This document shows, piece by piece, positions 16,524-24,211 of a stretch of DNA of 64,000 nt. The stretch comes from Cognatitamlana sp035818475. Lineage in GTDB: Bacteria > Bacteroidota > Bacteroidia > Flavobacteriales > Flavobacteriaceae. The notes beneath the pieces were generated by a model, which searched no databases, was not told the origin of the DNA, and saw only the letters and a list, made by a program, of their open reading frames with translations. Each line of letters begins with the position of its first letter. Position 1 is the first letter of the stretch. Where the stretch lies: contig NZ_JAYMGV010000001.1 in NCBI RefSeq assembly GCF_035818475.1, positions 744,001-808,000 of the forward strand, given 5' to 3'. A program made the position numbers and the translations under genes.

Positions 16524-16597
16524 AAAAAAAGGCGAACGAGAGTTCACCTTTTTTTGCCCCAAATCTACCATGAACTTAACCTACTTATGTTATGGTG
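16524..16597 (-). ncRNA. structured intergenic element, copy 2
   Basis: Second copy of the element at 16311-16380, about 140 bases nearer to purF and in the same orientation. On the minus strand its hairpin is GGTGAAC-TCTC-GTTCGCC, followed by seven T. Compared with copy 1, the base change in the stem leaves a G-U pair on the minus strand but would leave an A-C mismatch on the plus strand, which favours the minus strand as the one transcribed. The rest of the gap (16381-16523 and 16598-16710) holds nothing I recognise. Confidence 0.5.
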
Positions 16598-16710
16598 AGA
16601 CCAAGTTATATGTATTTTAGATAATCTGATTATTTTTTAGACAAACAACATATTTATGCGGTGAAATACATTATCTGTAGTTAAACCGTAAAAAACTATA
16701 AACTTCACAA

Positions 16711-18609
16711 TTAATAGGCGCGTTCTTTGTTTCCTTCATAAAAATTAATAAAGGCTCTGTTCACCACTCTATTACCTCCAACCGTTGGATAGTTCCCTGT
16801 AAAATACCAATCTCCGGAATGGTCTGGACAGGCCTTATGTAAATTCTCTACAGGCTGAAAAATAATTTTCACTTCTGCATTAACACTTTCATCACTTAAC
16901 AATTCTGAGATCTTGTCTGAAATCTGTTCATCTGTAAAAGGATCATATATTTCTTTTACAAAGTTTTGAACAAATTTATCTTCCAGATCTGTTTGAGTCA
17001 TACACTTTTGGTATACCTCTTTAACTGTATCATACTTACCTGTATCTTTGAGTAATTCAAGAGCAGCTCTAAAAGCAACCAGATCTTCTAATCTGGCCAT
17101 ATCTATTCCATAACAGTCCGGATAACGAATTTGAGGTGCTGATGATACTACAATAATCTTCTTAGGGTTTAAACGGTCCAACATTTTCAGAATACTCTTC
17201 TTCAATGTAGTTCCTCTTACAATACTATCGTCAATAATGACCAGATTATCATTTGGCTTAATAACACCATAAGTAACATCATAGACATGAGCTACTAAGT
17301 CATCTCTACTACTATCTTCAGTTATAAACGTTCTAAGTTTAACATCTTTAATAGCAATCTTTTCAACTCTGGCATGTTCTGATAAAATCTCAGTGACCTT
17401 AGCAGCTGACAATGAACGTTGTCCGTTCAATATAGCTTTTGTTTTTCTCTTATTTATAAACGCCTCGGCAGTTTCAACCATTCCAAAAAATGAGGTTTCT
17501 GCCGTATTAGGAATATAAGAGAACACTGTATTTTTAGTATCATTATCAATAGCCTCAAGCACTTTAGGCATTAACAATTTACCTAACATTTTACGCTCTT
17601 GATATATCTCAGCATCACTTCCCCTGGAAAAATAAATACGTTCAAAAGAACAGGATTTTCTTTCTAAGGGTTCTAAGATTTGTTTTAGCCTGACTTCTCC
17701 TGATTTTTTGGCAATAATAGCCTGTCCCGGTTCCAATTCTTTGACATCTTCAAAATCCACATTAAAAACGGTTTGAATCACCGGACGCTCTGATGCTACA
17801 ACCACCACTTCATCGTCTTGATAATAATAAGCAGGCCTAATTCCTGCTGGATCTCTTAATACAAACGAATCACCATGACCAATAAGCCCCGCCATGGCAT
17901 AACCACCATCCCAGTTTTTTGCAGCACGTCTTAAAATTTTAGCCACTTTCAAACGTTCAGCAATAAGTGGAGAAGCTTCTCTCTTATTATAGCCTTCTTT
18001 TTTTAAATCTTTATAAATTTTACTAACAGCATCATCTAAAAAATGGCCTATTTTTTCCATTATAGTGATAGTGTCTGTATACTCTTTAGGATGCTGTCCT
18101 AGTTCTATAAGGTTGCTGAATAACTCTTTAACATTGGTCATGTTAAAGTTTCCCGCCATGATTAAATTTCTGTGCATCCAATTATTTTGTCTTAAAAAAG
18201 GATGAACACTCTCTACACTATTTTTACCAAAGGTCCCATAACGAACATGCCCCAATAATACTTCGCCTATGTATGGAATATTTCTTTTTTGTGCAGCAAC
18301 ATCATCTTTATACTCCGGATTAGACTCAAAAGCACTATTAACTCTGGCATTAATTTGGGCAAAAATATCCTGAATAGGTTGCTGTGCTATTGATCGAACC
18401 CTGCTTATATAACGCTCCCCCGGTTGTGTATCTAACTTAATGCTGGCAAATCCGGCACCATCTTGCCCCCTATTGTGCTGCTTTTCCATCATTAGATACA
18501 TTTTGTTTACACCATAAAATGCACTACCATATTTTTCTTTATAAAACTCCAACGGTTTTAAAAGTCTAATCATTGCTATTCCGCATTCATGTTTTAAGGC
18601 ATCACTCAT
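16711..18609 (-). CDS. purF: amidophosphoribosyltransferase
   Basis: A 632-residue enzyme for the first committed step of purine synthesis: glutamine plus PRPP to phosphoribosylamine. The N-terminal nucleophile hydrolase domain begins HECGIAMI with the catalytic Cys at residue 9, so an eight-residue leader must be cleaved for activity, as in the Bacillus-type enzymes. RGQDGAGFA, LGHVRYGTFG and the NWMHRNL region follow. The phosphoribosyltransferase part has VIIDDSIVRGTT, the PRPP loop. The protein is about 125 residues longer than the E. coli enzyme, mostly through insertions, which I recall as normal for Flavobacteriaceae. It lies downstream of the PfkB kinase on the same strand; purN is nearby at 20509-21075. 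Confidence 0.88.
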   Translation of the reverse strand: MSDALKHECGIAMIRLLKPLEFYKEKYGSAFYGVNKMYLMMEKQHNRGQDGAGFASIKLDTQPGERYISRVRSIAQQPIQDIFAQINARVNSAFESNPEYKDDVAAQKRNIPYIGEVLLGHVRYGTFGKNSVESVHPFLRQNNWMHRNLIMAGNFNMTNVKELFSNLIELGQHPKEYTDTITIMEKIGHFLDDAVSKIYKDLKKEGYNKREASPLIAERLKVAKILRRAAKNWDGGYAMAGLIGHGDSFVLRDPAGIRPAYYYQDDEVVVVASERPVIQTVFNVDFEDVKELEPGQAIIAKKSGEVRLKQILEPLERKSCSFERIYFSRGSDAEIYQERKMLGKLLMPKVLEAIDNDTKNTVFSYIPNTAETSFFGMVETAEAFINKRKTKAILNGQRSLSAAKVTEILSEHARVEKIAIKDVKLRTFITEDSSRDDLVAHVYDVTYGVIKPNDNLVIIDDSIVRGTTLKKSILKMLDRLNPKKIIVVSSAPQIRYPDCYGIDMARLEDLVAFRAALELLKDTGKYDTVKEVYQKCMTQTDLEDKFVQNFVKEIYDPFTDEQISDKISELLSDESVNAEVKIIFQPVENLHKACPDHSGDWYFTGNYPTVGGNRVVNRAFINFYEGNKERAY

Positions 18610-18733
18610 ATTAAAAATGTTTTCGTGAATCTGTTACGACTTCACAGAAATAATAAATGTTTTAAATCTCCAAATACATGGAACTTATAAAAATACTCTA
18701 ATTAAAAACGCACTCTATTTTGAGCGCGTTAGT

Positions 18734-19660
18734 TTATGATAGTTCTATTTCAAATTGCGTTAACTGCTTAAATTGCAGCAAGCGTTTATGAACCTCTTCA
18801 TCTGTTATATTTTGCATACGCTCTGTTCCAAATTTTTCAACACAAAACGACGCTAATGTTGAGCCGTATATCACAGCATTCTTCATATTATCAAAAGAAT
18901 AATCCTTTGTTTTTGCTATATATCCAGCAAATCCACCTGCAAAAGTATCGCCCGCACCCGTTGGATCGAACACCTCTTCTAAAGGTAAGGCCGGTGCATA
19001 AAACACATGGTCATTATGAAACAATAAAGCCCCATGTTCTCCTTTTTTAATCACTACATATTTTGGCCCCATGTCATGAATTTTTCTAGCTGCTACAACT
19101 AAAGAATATTCTCCTGTCAATTGCCTGGCTTCTTCATCATTTATAGTAATAACATCAATACGCTTTATAACATTTAACAAATCTTCTAAAGCACAATCCA
19201 TCCAAAAATTCATGGTGTCCAAAATAACCATTTTAGGTTTTTTATCCATCTGATCTAAAACACTGGATTGAACCAGGGGGTGCAAATTCCCTAACATAAC
19301 CACATCAGCATCTTTATAATCTTCCGGAACAACAGGATTAAAGTGCTCAAGAGTATTTAATTCTGTAACCAAAGTATCGCGAGAATTCATATCATTATGA
19401 TAACGCCCACTCCAAAAGAATGTTTTTCCGTCTTTTACAATTTCAATTCCGGATATATCAATATTCTTGTTTGATAATAAATCTAAATATTCTTGCGGAA
19501 AATCGCCACCTACAACAGAAACAGCAGCAGTATCAACATCAAAACGAGAGGCAGCAAGGCCTATAAAAGTTGCAGCACCACCTAGAATTTTATCGGTTTT
19601 TCCAAAAGGCGTTTCAATAGCATCAAAAGCTACTGTGCCAACAATTACTAATTTACTCAT
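18734..19660 (-). CDS. PfkB-family carbohydrate or nucleoside kinase
   Basis: A 308-residue ribokinase-fold enzyme using ATP to phosphorylate a sugar or nucleoside. GGAATFIGLAASRF near residue 27 is the substrate-side glycine motif and DPTGAGDTFAGGF near residue 240 is the PfkB signature 2 with the catalytic Asp. I start it at 19660 (MSKLVIVG) rather than at an ATG 57 bases upstream: the longer form adds a non-conserved lead, and a TATATTTG promoter element sits between the two ATGs. It is followed on the same strand by purF after 124 bases, which hints at a nucleoside or ribose-related substrate, but the sequence alone does not decide it. Confidence 0.85.
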   Translation of the reverse strand: MSKLVIVGTVAFDAIETPFGKTDKILGGAATFIGLAASRFDVDTAAVSVVGGDFPQEYLDLLSNKNIDISGIEIVKDGKTFFWSGRYHNDMNSRDTLVTELNTLEHFNPVVPEDYKDADVVMLGNLHPLVQSSVLDQMDKKPKMVILDTMNFWMDCALEDLLNVIKRIDVITINDEEARQLTGEYSLVVAARKIHDMGPKYVVIKKGEHGALLFHNDHVFYAPALPLEEVFDPTGAGDTFAGGFAGYIAKTKDYSFDNMKNAVIYGSTLASFCVEKFGTERMQNITDEEVHKRLLQFKQLTQFEIELS

Positions 19661-19683
19661 AAAAGAGACCTGATAATTTTTTG

Positions 19684-19691
19684 CAAATATA
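19684..19691 (-). promoter_or_regulatory. -7 promoter element for the PfkB kinase
   Basis: TATATTTG on the minus strand matches TAnnTTTG and lies 23 bases upstream of the chosen start at 19660. Its position argues against translation from the ATG at 19717. Confidence 0.55.
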
Positions 19692-19774
19692 AGTCTTTTA
19701 AAGATTAGAGCGACCATATTTTTTCAAAACCCAGGAGGCATAACAGATTCTTTTTCCTTAAAGATCTATTTCGT

Positions 19775-20416
19775 TTATTTTCTCCCAAAATCTGCAGGAA
19801 TCTCTCCCCAGGCTTTGGTTTCCCATTTTACAATAACGGTGTCATACGGGTTGCTTTTTAACCACTCAATAGCCCTATCTACCAAATCAAAAACAGGTTT
19901 ATTCTTTTCGTTACGTTGTAATTTGGTATTGCAATTTTTCTTTTTCACCCAAGCCATGGCCGTTTTGGAATCCGTATATATAATACGATTGCTTTTGTTC
20001 TTTTTAAGCAACGCCAGACCATGAACTATAGCTAAAAACTCTCCTATATTATTAGTGCCTTCTTCAAAAGGCCCCTGAATAAAAAGTTGCTTCTTAGTCC
20101 CGGTATCTACTCCACGGTATTCCATTTTACCTGGGTTTCCGCTTGATGCTGCATCTACCGAAATGGAGTTATAGTTTGGTTTACCTATCTTTTTTAGTTG
20201 CTCTGGAGACAATTCACTTTTAAATTTCGATGCTTTACCAACATAATCTTTATAGTTACCCTTTAACGCCATTTTTGCTGCATCAAATGTTGCAAAAGAT
20301 TTGTATTGAGCACCCTGGAAATCTTTTATTTGTGCTTTACAGTCATTCCAGGATTCAAAAACGCCTGTTTTATGACCTTTCCAAACTGTATAATATTTCT
20401 TTTTCTTTTTACTCAT
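19775..20416 (-). CDS. rnhA: ribonuclease H1 with N-terminal hybrid-binding domain
   Basis: A 213-residue enzyme that cuts RNA in RNA-DNA hybrids. Residues 8-52 are the viroplasmin/hybrid-binding domain (YYTVWKGHKTGVF, then W-x-x-C and GAQYKSF). Residues about 84-213 are the RNase H fold with the DEDD set: Asp88 in SVDAASSGNPG, Glu126 in NNIGEFLAI, Asp149 in IYTDSKTA and Asp209 near the C-terminus. The first strand has VDAAS rather than the more usual TDGS. This two-domain type is widespread in Bacteroidota. It lies between purN and the PfkB gene on the same strand with gaps of 92 and over 100 bases, so it is probably transcribed separately. Confidence 0.88.
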   Translation of the reverse strand: MSKKKKKYYTVWKGHKTGVFESWNDCKAQIKDFQGAQYKSFATFDAAKMALKGNYKDYVGKASKFKSELSPEQLKKIGKPNYNSISVDAASSGNPGKMEYRGVDTGTKKQLFIQGPFEEGTNNIGEFLAIVHGLALLKKNKSNRIIYTDSKTAMAWVKKKNCNTKLQRNEKNKPVFDLVDRAIEWLKSNPYDTVIVKWETKAWGEIPADFGRK

Positions 20417-20448
20417 TTCTTATCACAAAAGCAAAATGGAAAAGGTTA

Positions 20449-20474
20449 TCATTCTGAATAAAGTGAAGAGTCTC
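20449..20474 (+). repeat. REP-like dispersed repeat (TCATTCTGA type)
   Basis: TCATTCTGAATAAAGTGAAG followed by AGTCTC, in the gap between rnhA and purN. It matches, with few changes, the minus-strand segment at 62373-62397 and the TCATTCTGA-CGAAG-GAAGAATCT type of repeat that I remember from many Bacteroidota intergenic regions. It probably derives from small non-autonomous repeats rather than coding a product. Confidence 0.6.
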
Positions 20475-20508
20475 ATACCAGATGTCTTGACCGTATTCAG
20501 CATGATAG

Positions 20509-21075
20509 CTAATTATTTAAAAGTTTTTCTACAACCTTAGGAAAATGCTCCATCTCTAATTCATGTATTTTGGCAGCCACATCTTCGGCTGTATCTGTTG
20601 GAGTTACATGACATTTGGCTTGAAAAATAATGGCGCCTTCATCATAATGTTCATTGACATAATGAATGGTTATACCTGTTTCAGTTTCTTTATTAGCAAC
20701 CACTGCTTCATGAACATGCATACCATACATACCTTTTCCTCCGTATTTAGGTAGTAAAGCCGGATGAATATTTACAACCTTATTAGGGAATTCATTTAAA
20801 ATATTATCAGGAAATTTCCATAAATACCCTGCCAAAACAATCAAGTCTGGTTGAGAAGCCTTTAAAACATTCAGTACATCATTTGTTTTAGAAATAGCTA
20901 TTCTATTGAAAGAGAAGGCACTAACTTTTAATTTTTTAGCCCTTTCCAATACTTTGGCATGCGAATTGTTACTAAACACCTGAATAACAGAAGCATTATC
21001 ACTGTTATGAAAAAACTTAATTAAATTTTCAGCATTAGTACCACTTCCGGACGCAAAAATGACAATACGTTTCAT
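20509..21075 (-). CDS. purN: phosphoribosylglycinamide formyltransferase
   Basis: A 188-residue enzyme transferring a formyl group from 10-formyltetrahydrofolate to GAR, third step of purine synthesis. The opening IVIFASGSGTNAENL is the phosphate-binding loop, VNIHPALLPKYGGKGMYG carries the catalytic Asn and His, and HYVNEHYDEGAIIFQ carries the catalytic Asp. The length is normal. It is divergent from acpP with a 276-base gap that contains the acpP promoter. It is the second purine gene within 5 kb, but purF and purN are separated by unrelated genes and do not form one operon here. Confidence 0.92.
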   Translation of the reverse strand: MKRIVIFASGSGTNAENLIKFFHNSDNASVIQVFSNNSHAKVLERAKKLKVSAFSFNRIAISKTNDVLNVLKASQPDLIVLAGYLWKFPDNILNEFPNKVVNIHPALLPKYGGKGMYGMHVHEAVVANKETETGITIHYVNEHYDEGAIIFQAKCHVTPTDTAEDVAAKIHELEMEHFPKVVEKLLNN

Positions 21076-21289
21076 CTATTGGTTTATATTTTTAAATTAA
21101 TATCATGTATAATTCGCTATCAGATTAAAAAAGAATGCTTTGTAAAATTCTTCAAGCGCATTTCATTTACAGGCTATAGTGTTAAAATTATTCGAACAAA
21201 AAAAAGAATAATTATTAACAATTAGAGGGTAAAATAAAAATACTTCAAAGTAATTTTAGTAAATTACGGACACATTTTTATAGTAAAGG

Positions 21290-21320
21290 TGTGTGAAAAG
21301 AATAAAGTTTTTTATTTTTG
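21290..21320 (+). promoter_or_regulatory. promoter of acpP-fabF
   Basis: TGTG (one base off TTTG) at 21290-21293, then 19 bases, then TATTTTTG at 21313-21320, matching the Bacteroidetes TTTG-N19-TAnnTTTG pattern, 32 bases before the acpP start. The rest of the purN-acpP gap shows nothing else. Confidence 0.65.
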
Positions 21321-21351
21321 CCAACTAATTAAAACTTAAAATTAAAAGATT

Positions 21352-21585
21352 ATGTCAGACATTGCATCAAGAGTAAAAGCGATTATCGTAGACAAATTAG
21401 GAGTAGATGAAAACGAGGTTGTTACAGAAGCAAGCTTCACGAACGATTTAGGAGCAGACTCTTTAGACACTGTAGAATTAATAATGGAGTTTGAAAAAGA
21501 ATTTGATATTCAAATTCCAGATGATCAAGCTGAAAACATTGCAACAGTTGGTCAAGCTATCTCTTATATAGAAGAAGCAAAATAA
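21352..21585 (+). CDS. acpP: acyl carrier protein
   Basis: A 77-residue acidic protein that carries growing acyl chains in type II fatty acid synthesis. DLGADSLDTVEL holds Ser37, the phosphopantetheine attachment site. The sequence, length and position directly before fabF (21-base gap) are standard. Its own promoter lies just upstream, and it is probably among the most expressed genes in the window. Confidence 0.97.
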   Translation: MSDIASRVKAIIVDKLGVDENEVVTEASFTNDLGADSLDTVELIMEFEKEFDIQIPDDQAENIATVGQAISYIEEAK

Positions 21586-21606
21586 GAAAATTCAAGCAAA
21601 TACTTT

Positions 21607-22857
21607 ATGGAATTAAAGCGAGTTGTAGTCACAGGATTAGGAGCTTTAACACCAATTGGCAATTCCAAAGACGATTATTGGAATGGTTTAATTAGTGGCA
21701 AAAGTGGGGCTGCGCCTATAACATATTATGATACCGAAAAGTTTAAAACTAAGTTCGCTTGCGAATTAAAAAACTTTAACGCAACAGACTTTCTTGATAG
21801 AAAAGAAGCCAGGAAAATGGACAAATTTGCGCAATACGCTATGGTTGCTGCAGATGAAGCTATTGGAGATGCTAAGCTTAATCTTGATGAAGTCAACAAA
21901 TTGCGTGTTGGTGTTATATGGGGTGCAGGAATTGGAGGATTAGAAACTTTTCAGCAAGAAGTTTTAAACTATGCTGATGGTGATGGTACTCCAAGATTTA
22001 ATCCGTTCTTTATTCCTAAAATGATTGCTGATATTGCACCGGCTAATATCTCCATAAAATATGGTTTTATGGGACCCAACTACACAACAGTTTCTGCATG
22101 TGCATCTTCTGCTAATGCTATGTTTGATGCGCTTAACTCTATACGTTTAGGGCATTGTGATGTAGTTGTTACAGGAGGTAGTGAAGCCGCAGTAACTATA
22201 GCTGGTATGGGTGGGTTTAATGCCATGCATGCTTTATCTACAAGAAATGAAAGTCCAGAAACAGCATCTCGTCCGTTTGATGGTACAAGAGATGGTTTTG
22301 TTCTTGGAGAAGGTGCAGGAGCACTAATTCTGGAAGAATATGAGCACGCTAAAGCCAGAGGCGCAAAAATTTATGCTGAAGTAGCAGGAGGTGGTTTATC
22401 TTCTGATGCGCATCATATGACCGCTCCTCACCCTGATGGTATAGGTGTAATAGCAGTAATGAAAAATTGTTTAGAAAATGCAGGCCTAAAGCCGGAAGAT
22501 GTAGACCATATCAATACACATGGTACATCTACACCTTTAGGAGATGTTGCAGAACTTAAAGCAATTACTGAAGTATTTGGAAGTCACGCAAAAAATATAA
22601 ATATAAATTCAACAAAATCAATGACAGGTCACTTATTGGGTGCAGCTGGGGCAATTGAAGCTATTGCAAGTATTTTAGCAATGGAACACGGTATAGTGCC
22701 TCCAACTATTAACCACAGTACAGTAGACGAAAAAATTGATCCTGAATTAAATTTAACCTTAAATAAGGCTCAAAAGCGAGACGTAAAAGTAGCAATGAGT
22801 AATACATTTGGATTTGGCGGACATAACGCTTGTGTATTATTCAAAAAAATAGACTAA
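21607..22857 (+). CDS. fabF: beta-ketoacyl-ACP synthase II
   Basis: A 416-residue condensing enzyme that elongates acyl-ACP with malonyl-ACP. The catalytic triad is present: Cys165 in VSACASSAN, His in NTHGTSTPLGD, and His in KSMTGHLLGAAG. It is in an operon with acpP. A hairpin followed by a T run lies 30 bases after its stop, inside the beginning of the rnc reading frame, which suggests that much transcription ends here. Confidence 0.96.
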   Translation: MELKRVVVTGLGALTPIGNSKDDYWNGLISGKSGAAPITYYDTEKFKTKFACELKNFNATDFLDRKEARKMDKFAQYAMVAADEAIGDAKLNLDEVNKLRVGVIWGAGIGGLETFQQEVLNYADGDGTPRFNPFFIPKMIADIAPANISIKYGFMGPNYTTVSACASSANAMFDALNSIRLGHCDVVVTGGSEAAVTIAGMGGFNAMHALSTRNESPETASRPFDGTRDGFVLGEGAGALILEEYEHAKARGAKIYAEVAGGGLSSDAHHMTAPHPDGIGVIAVMKNCLENAGLKPEDVDHINTHGTSTPLGDVAELKAITEVFGSHAKNININSTKSMTGHLLGAAGAIEAIASILAMEHGIVPPTINHSTVDEKIDPELNLTLNKAQKRDVKVAMSNTFGFGGHNACVLFKKID

Positions 22858-22864
22858 ATCCCGA

Positions 22865-23605
22865 ATGAATAGCATTCGTAACATATTAAATTCCCGTTTT
22901 AAACGCAACGGGAATTTTTTTATGGAATTAACAAAGATCCTTGGGTTTAAACCTAAAGAAATAAAATACTTCAAGAGAGCCTTTACCCACCGCTCTATGA
23001 ACATAAAAGACAGTAAAGGCAATCCTTTTAACTATGAACGCCTGGAATTTTTGGGTGATGCCATGCTAAGCTCTGTAATAGCCTCTCACTTGTACCAGGA
23101 AGTCCCTGGTGGAGACGAAGGCTATTTAACCAAAATGCGTTCTAAAATTGTAAGTAGGGAACATTTAAATGAATTGGGCAAAGATTTAAAACTTATTGAC
23201 CTGGTACAAAGTAAAATCCCTTCGGGTCAGTTTGGCGATAACATACATGGCAACTTATTTGAAGCTCTGATTGGAGCTATTTTTTTAGATAAAGGTTATA
23301 AATACTGTGAAAAGTTTATTTACAAAAAAGTAATCATTCCTTATGTAGATATTGAAACCTTAGAAGGTAAGGTTATTAGTTATAAAAGCTTACTGATTGA
23401 ATGGTGCCAAAAAGAAAAGAAAACATTTGGCTACAATGTTTATGAAGACACTGGTAATGATGATGTTAAACATTTTTCAGTAAAGCTTTCTATAGACAAC
23501 AAAGTCATAGCCAAAGCAAGAGCAACATCAAAGAAAAAAGCCGAAGAAAAAGCTTCAAAACGGGCCTTTTTTGCTTTTCAAAGTAAAATATCTAAAATGA
23601 TTTAA
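22865..23605 (+). CDS. rnc: ribonuclease III
   Basis: A 246-residue double-stranded-RNA endonuclease. The RNase III signature is NYERLEFLGDAML near residue 56, with the second acidic cluster at NLFEALIGAIFLDKG; a double-stranded RNA-binding domain covers about residues 168-242 (SYKSLLIEWCQ ... ATSKKKAEEKAS). The start is open to question. The long form at 22865 begins 7 bases after fabF and has an N-terminal IRNI-x-x-S-R ... NGNFF stretch that I recall from other Flavobacteriaceae. A shorter form could start at Met20 (22922), just after a terminator-like hairpin that lies within codons 8-19 of the long form. The long form is given. Confidence 0.9.
   Translation: MNSIRNILNSRFKRNGNFFMELTKILGFKPKEIKYFKRAFTHRSMNIKDSKGNPFNYERLEFLGDAMLSSVIASHLYQEVPGGDEGYLTKMRSKIVSREHLNELGKDLKLIDLVQSKIPSGQFGDNIHGNLFEALIGAIFLDKGYKYCEKFIYKKVIIPYVDIETLEGKVISYKSLLIEWCQKEKKTFGYNVYEDTGNDDVKHFSVKLSIDNKVIAKARATSKKKAEEKASKRAFFAFQSKISKMI
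22888..22921 (+). terminator. terminator-like hairpin inside the start of rnc
   Basis: An 11-base perfect stem AAATTCCCGTT / AACGGGAATTT with an 8-base loop, running into seven T. It is 30 bases after the fabF stop and overlaps the first codons of rnc. It may end the acpP-fabF transcript, act as an attenuator for rnc, or be a target for RNase III itself. Confidence 0.7.
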
Positions 23606-23696
23606 ACCCGTTTCATTTCATCAAATGAACTATAACGTTTTAGTTGATTTATTGTTAACAATGCGCCAAACTTTTTCTTTCACAAGTTTATAATAT

Positions 23697-23704
23697 TATA
23701 TTTG
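23697..23704 (+). promoter_or_regulatory. -7 promoter element for the IPExxxVDY gene and pyk
   Basis: TATATTTG matches TAnnTTTG, 19 bases before the start codon at 23724. A TTTC lies at the -33 distance (one base off TTTG). Confidence 0.55.
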
Positions 23705-23723
23705 TCCAGTCTGAATATAAGTT

Positions 23724-24209
23724 ATGGCTGTTCACAAATTTGTTTTAGATGATACTTTTGATGAAACATTATATACCTTAATTGGAATACATTGTAGGCT
23801 TGAAGATTATCGTTTAGCCTATCTTTTAAATAAACAATTAGGTATTATGTTAAAAAGAAAAAAAACAGATTTAGATTATAACAACGGACAGGTTTCTTAT
23901 TCAATTTATGAATGGGAAGATTATAAACAATTAATAACTTGGAGTTTAGTATCTAATGTTTGTAAGATTGAAAAACTCCAGGATAGAGCATATAGGTCGT
24001 TATTCGACACACAAGAAAAAATAATAAAAACATTTCATTTATTGCCAGAACATAAAACTGTAAACTATTTATTAAAAATAGAAAGCGAATTCAGTTTCAG
24101 TAAAGAACAGTATATTACAAATAATATATTAAAAATACCTCAAATTGCCACCGCTTATAGTATTGATTCTAGTCAATTGAAATCTAAGGACAATTTAATT
24201 TTTAACTAA
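23724..24209 (+). CDS. IPExxxVDY-family conserved protein
   Basis: A 161-residue cytoplasmic protein of unknown function that I recognise mainly from its fixed place between rnc and pyk in Flavobacteriia. Landmarks are LIGIHCRLEDYRLAYLLN near residue 20 and YEWEDYKQLITWSLVSN near residue 72. The name-giving motif of the family is altered here to IPQIATAYS, so the Glu and the VDY are not kept. It ends two bases before pyk, and the two share a promoter, so co-expression with pyruvate kinase is likely. Confidence 0.75.
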   Translation: MAVHKFVLDDTFDETLYTLIGIHCRLEDYRLAYLLNKQLGIMLKRKKTDLDYNNGQVSYSIYEWEDYKQLITWSLVSNVCKIEKLQDRAYRSLFDTQEKIIKTFHLLPEHKTVNYLLKIESEFSFSKEQYITNNILKIPQIATAYSIDSSQLKSKDNLIFN

Positions 24210-24211
24210 TA

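Noticed and set aside
19467..19673. Plus-strand frame opposite the PfkB gene.
   Set aside because: It mirrors conserved kinase codons and has no independent support.
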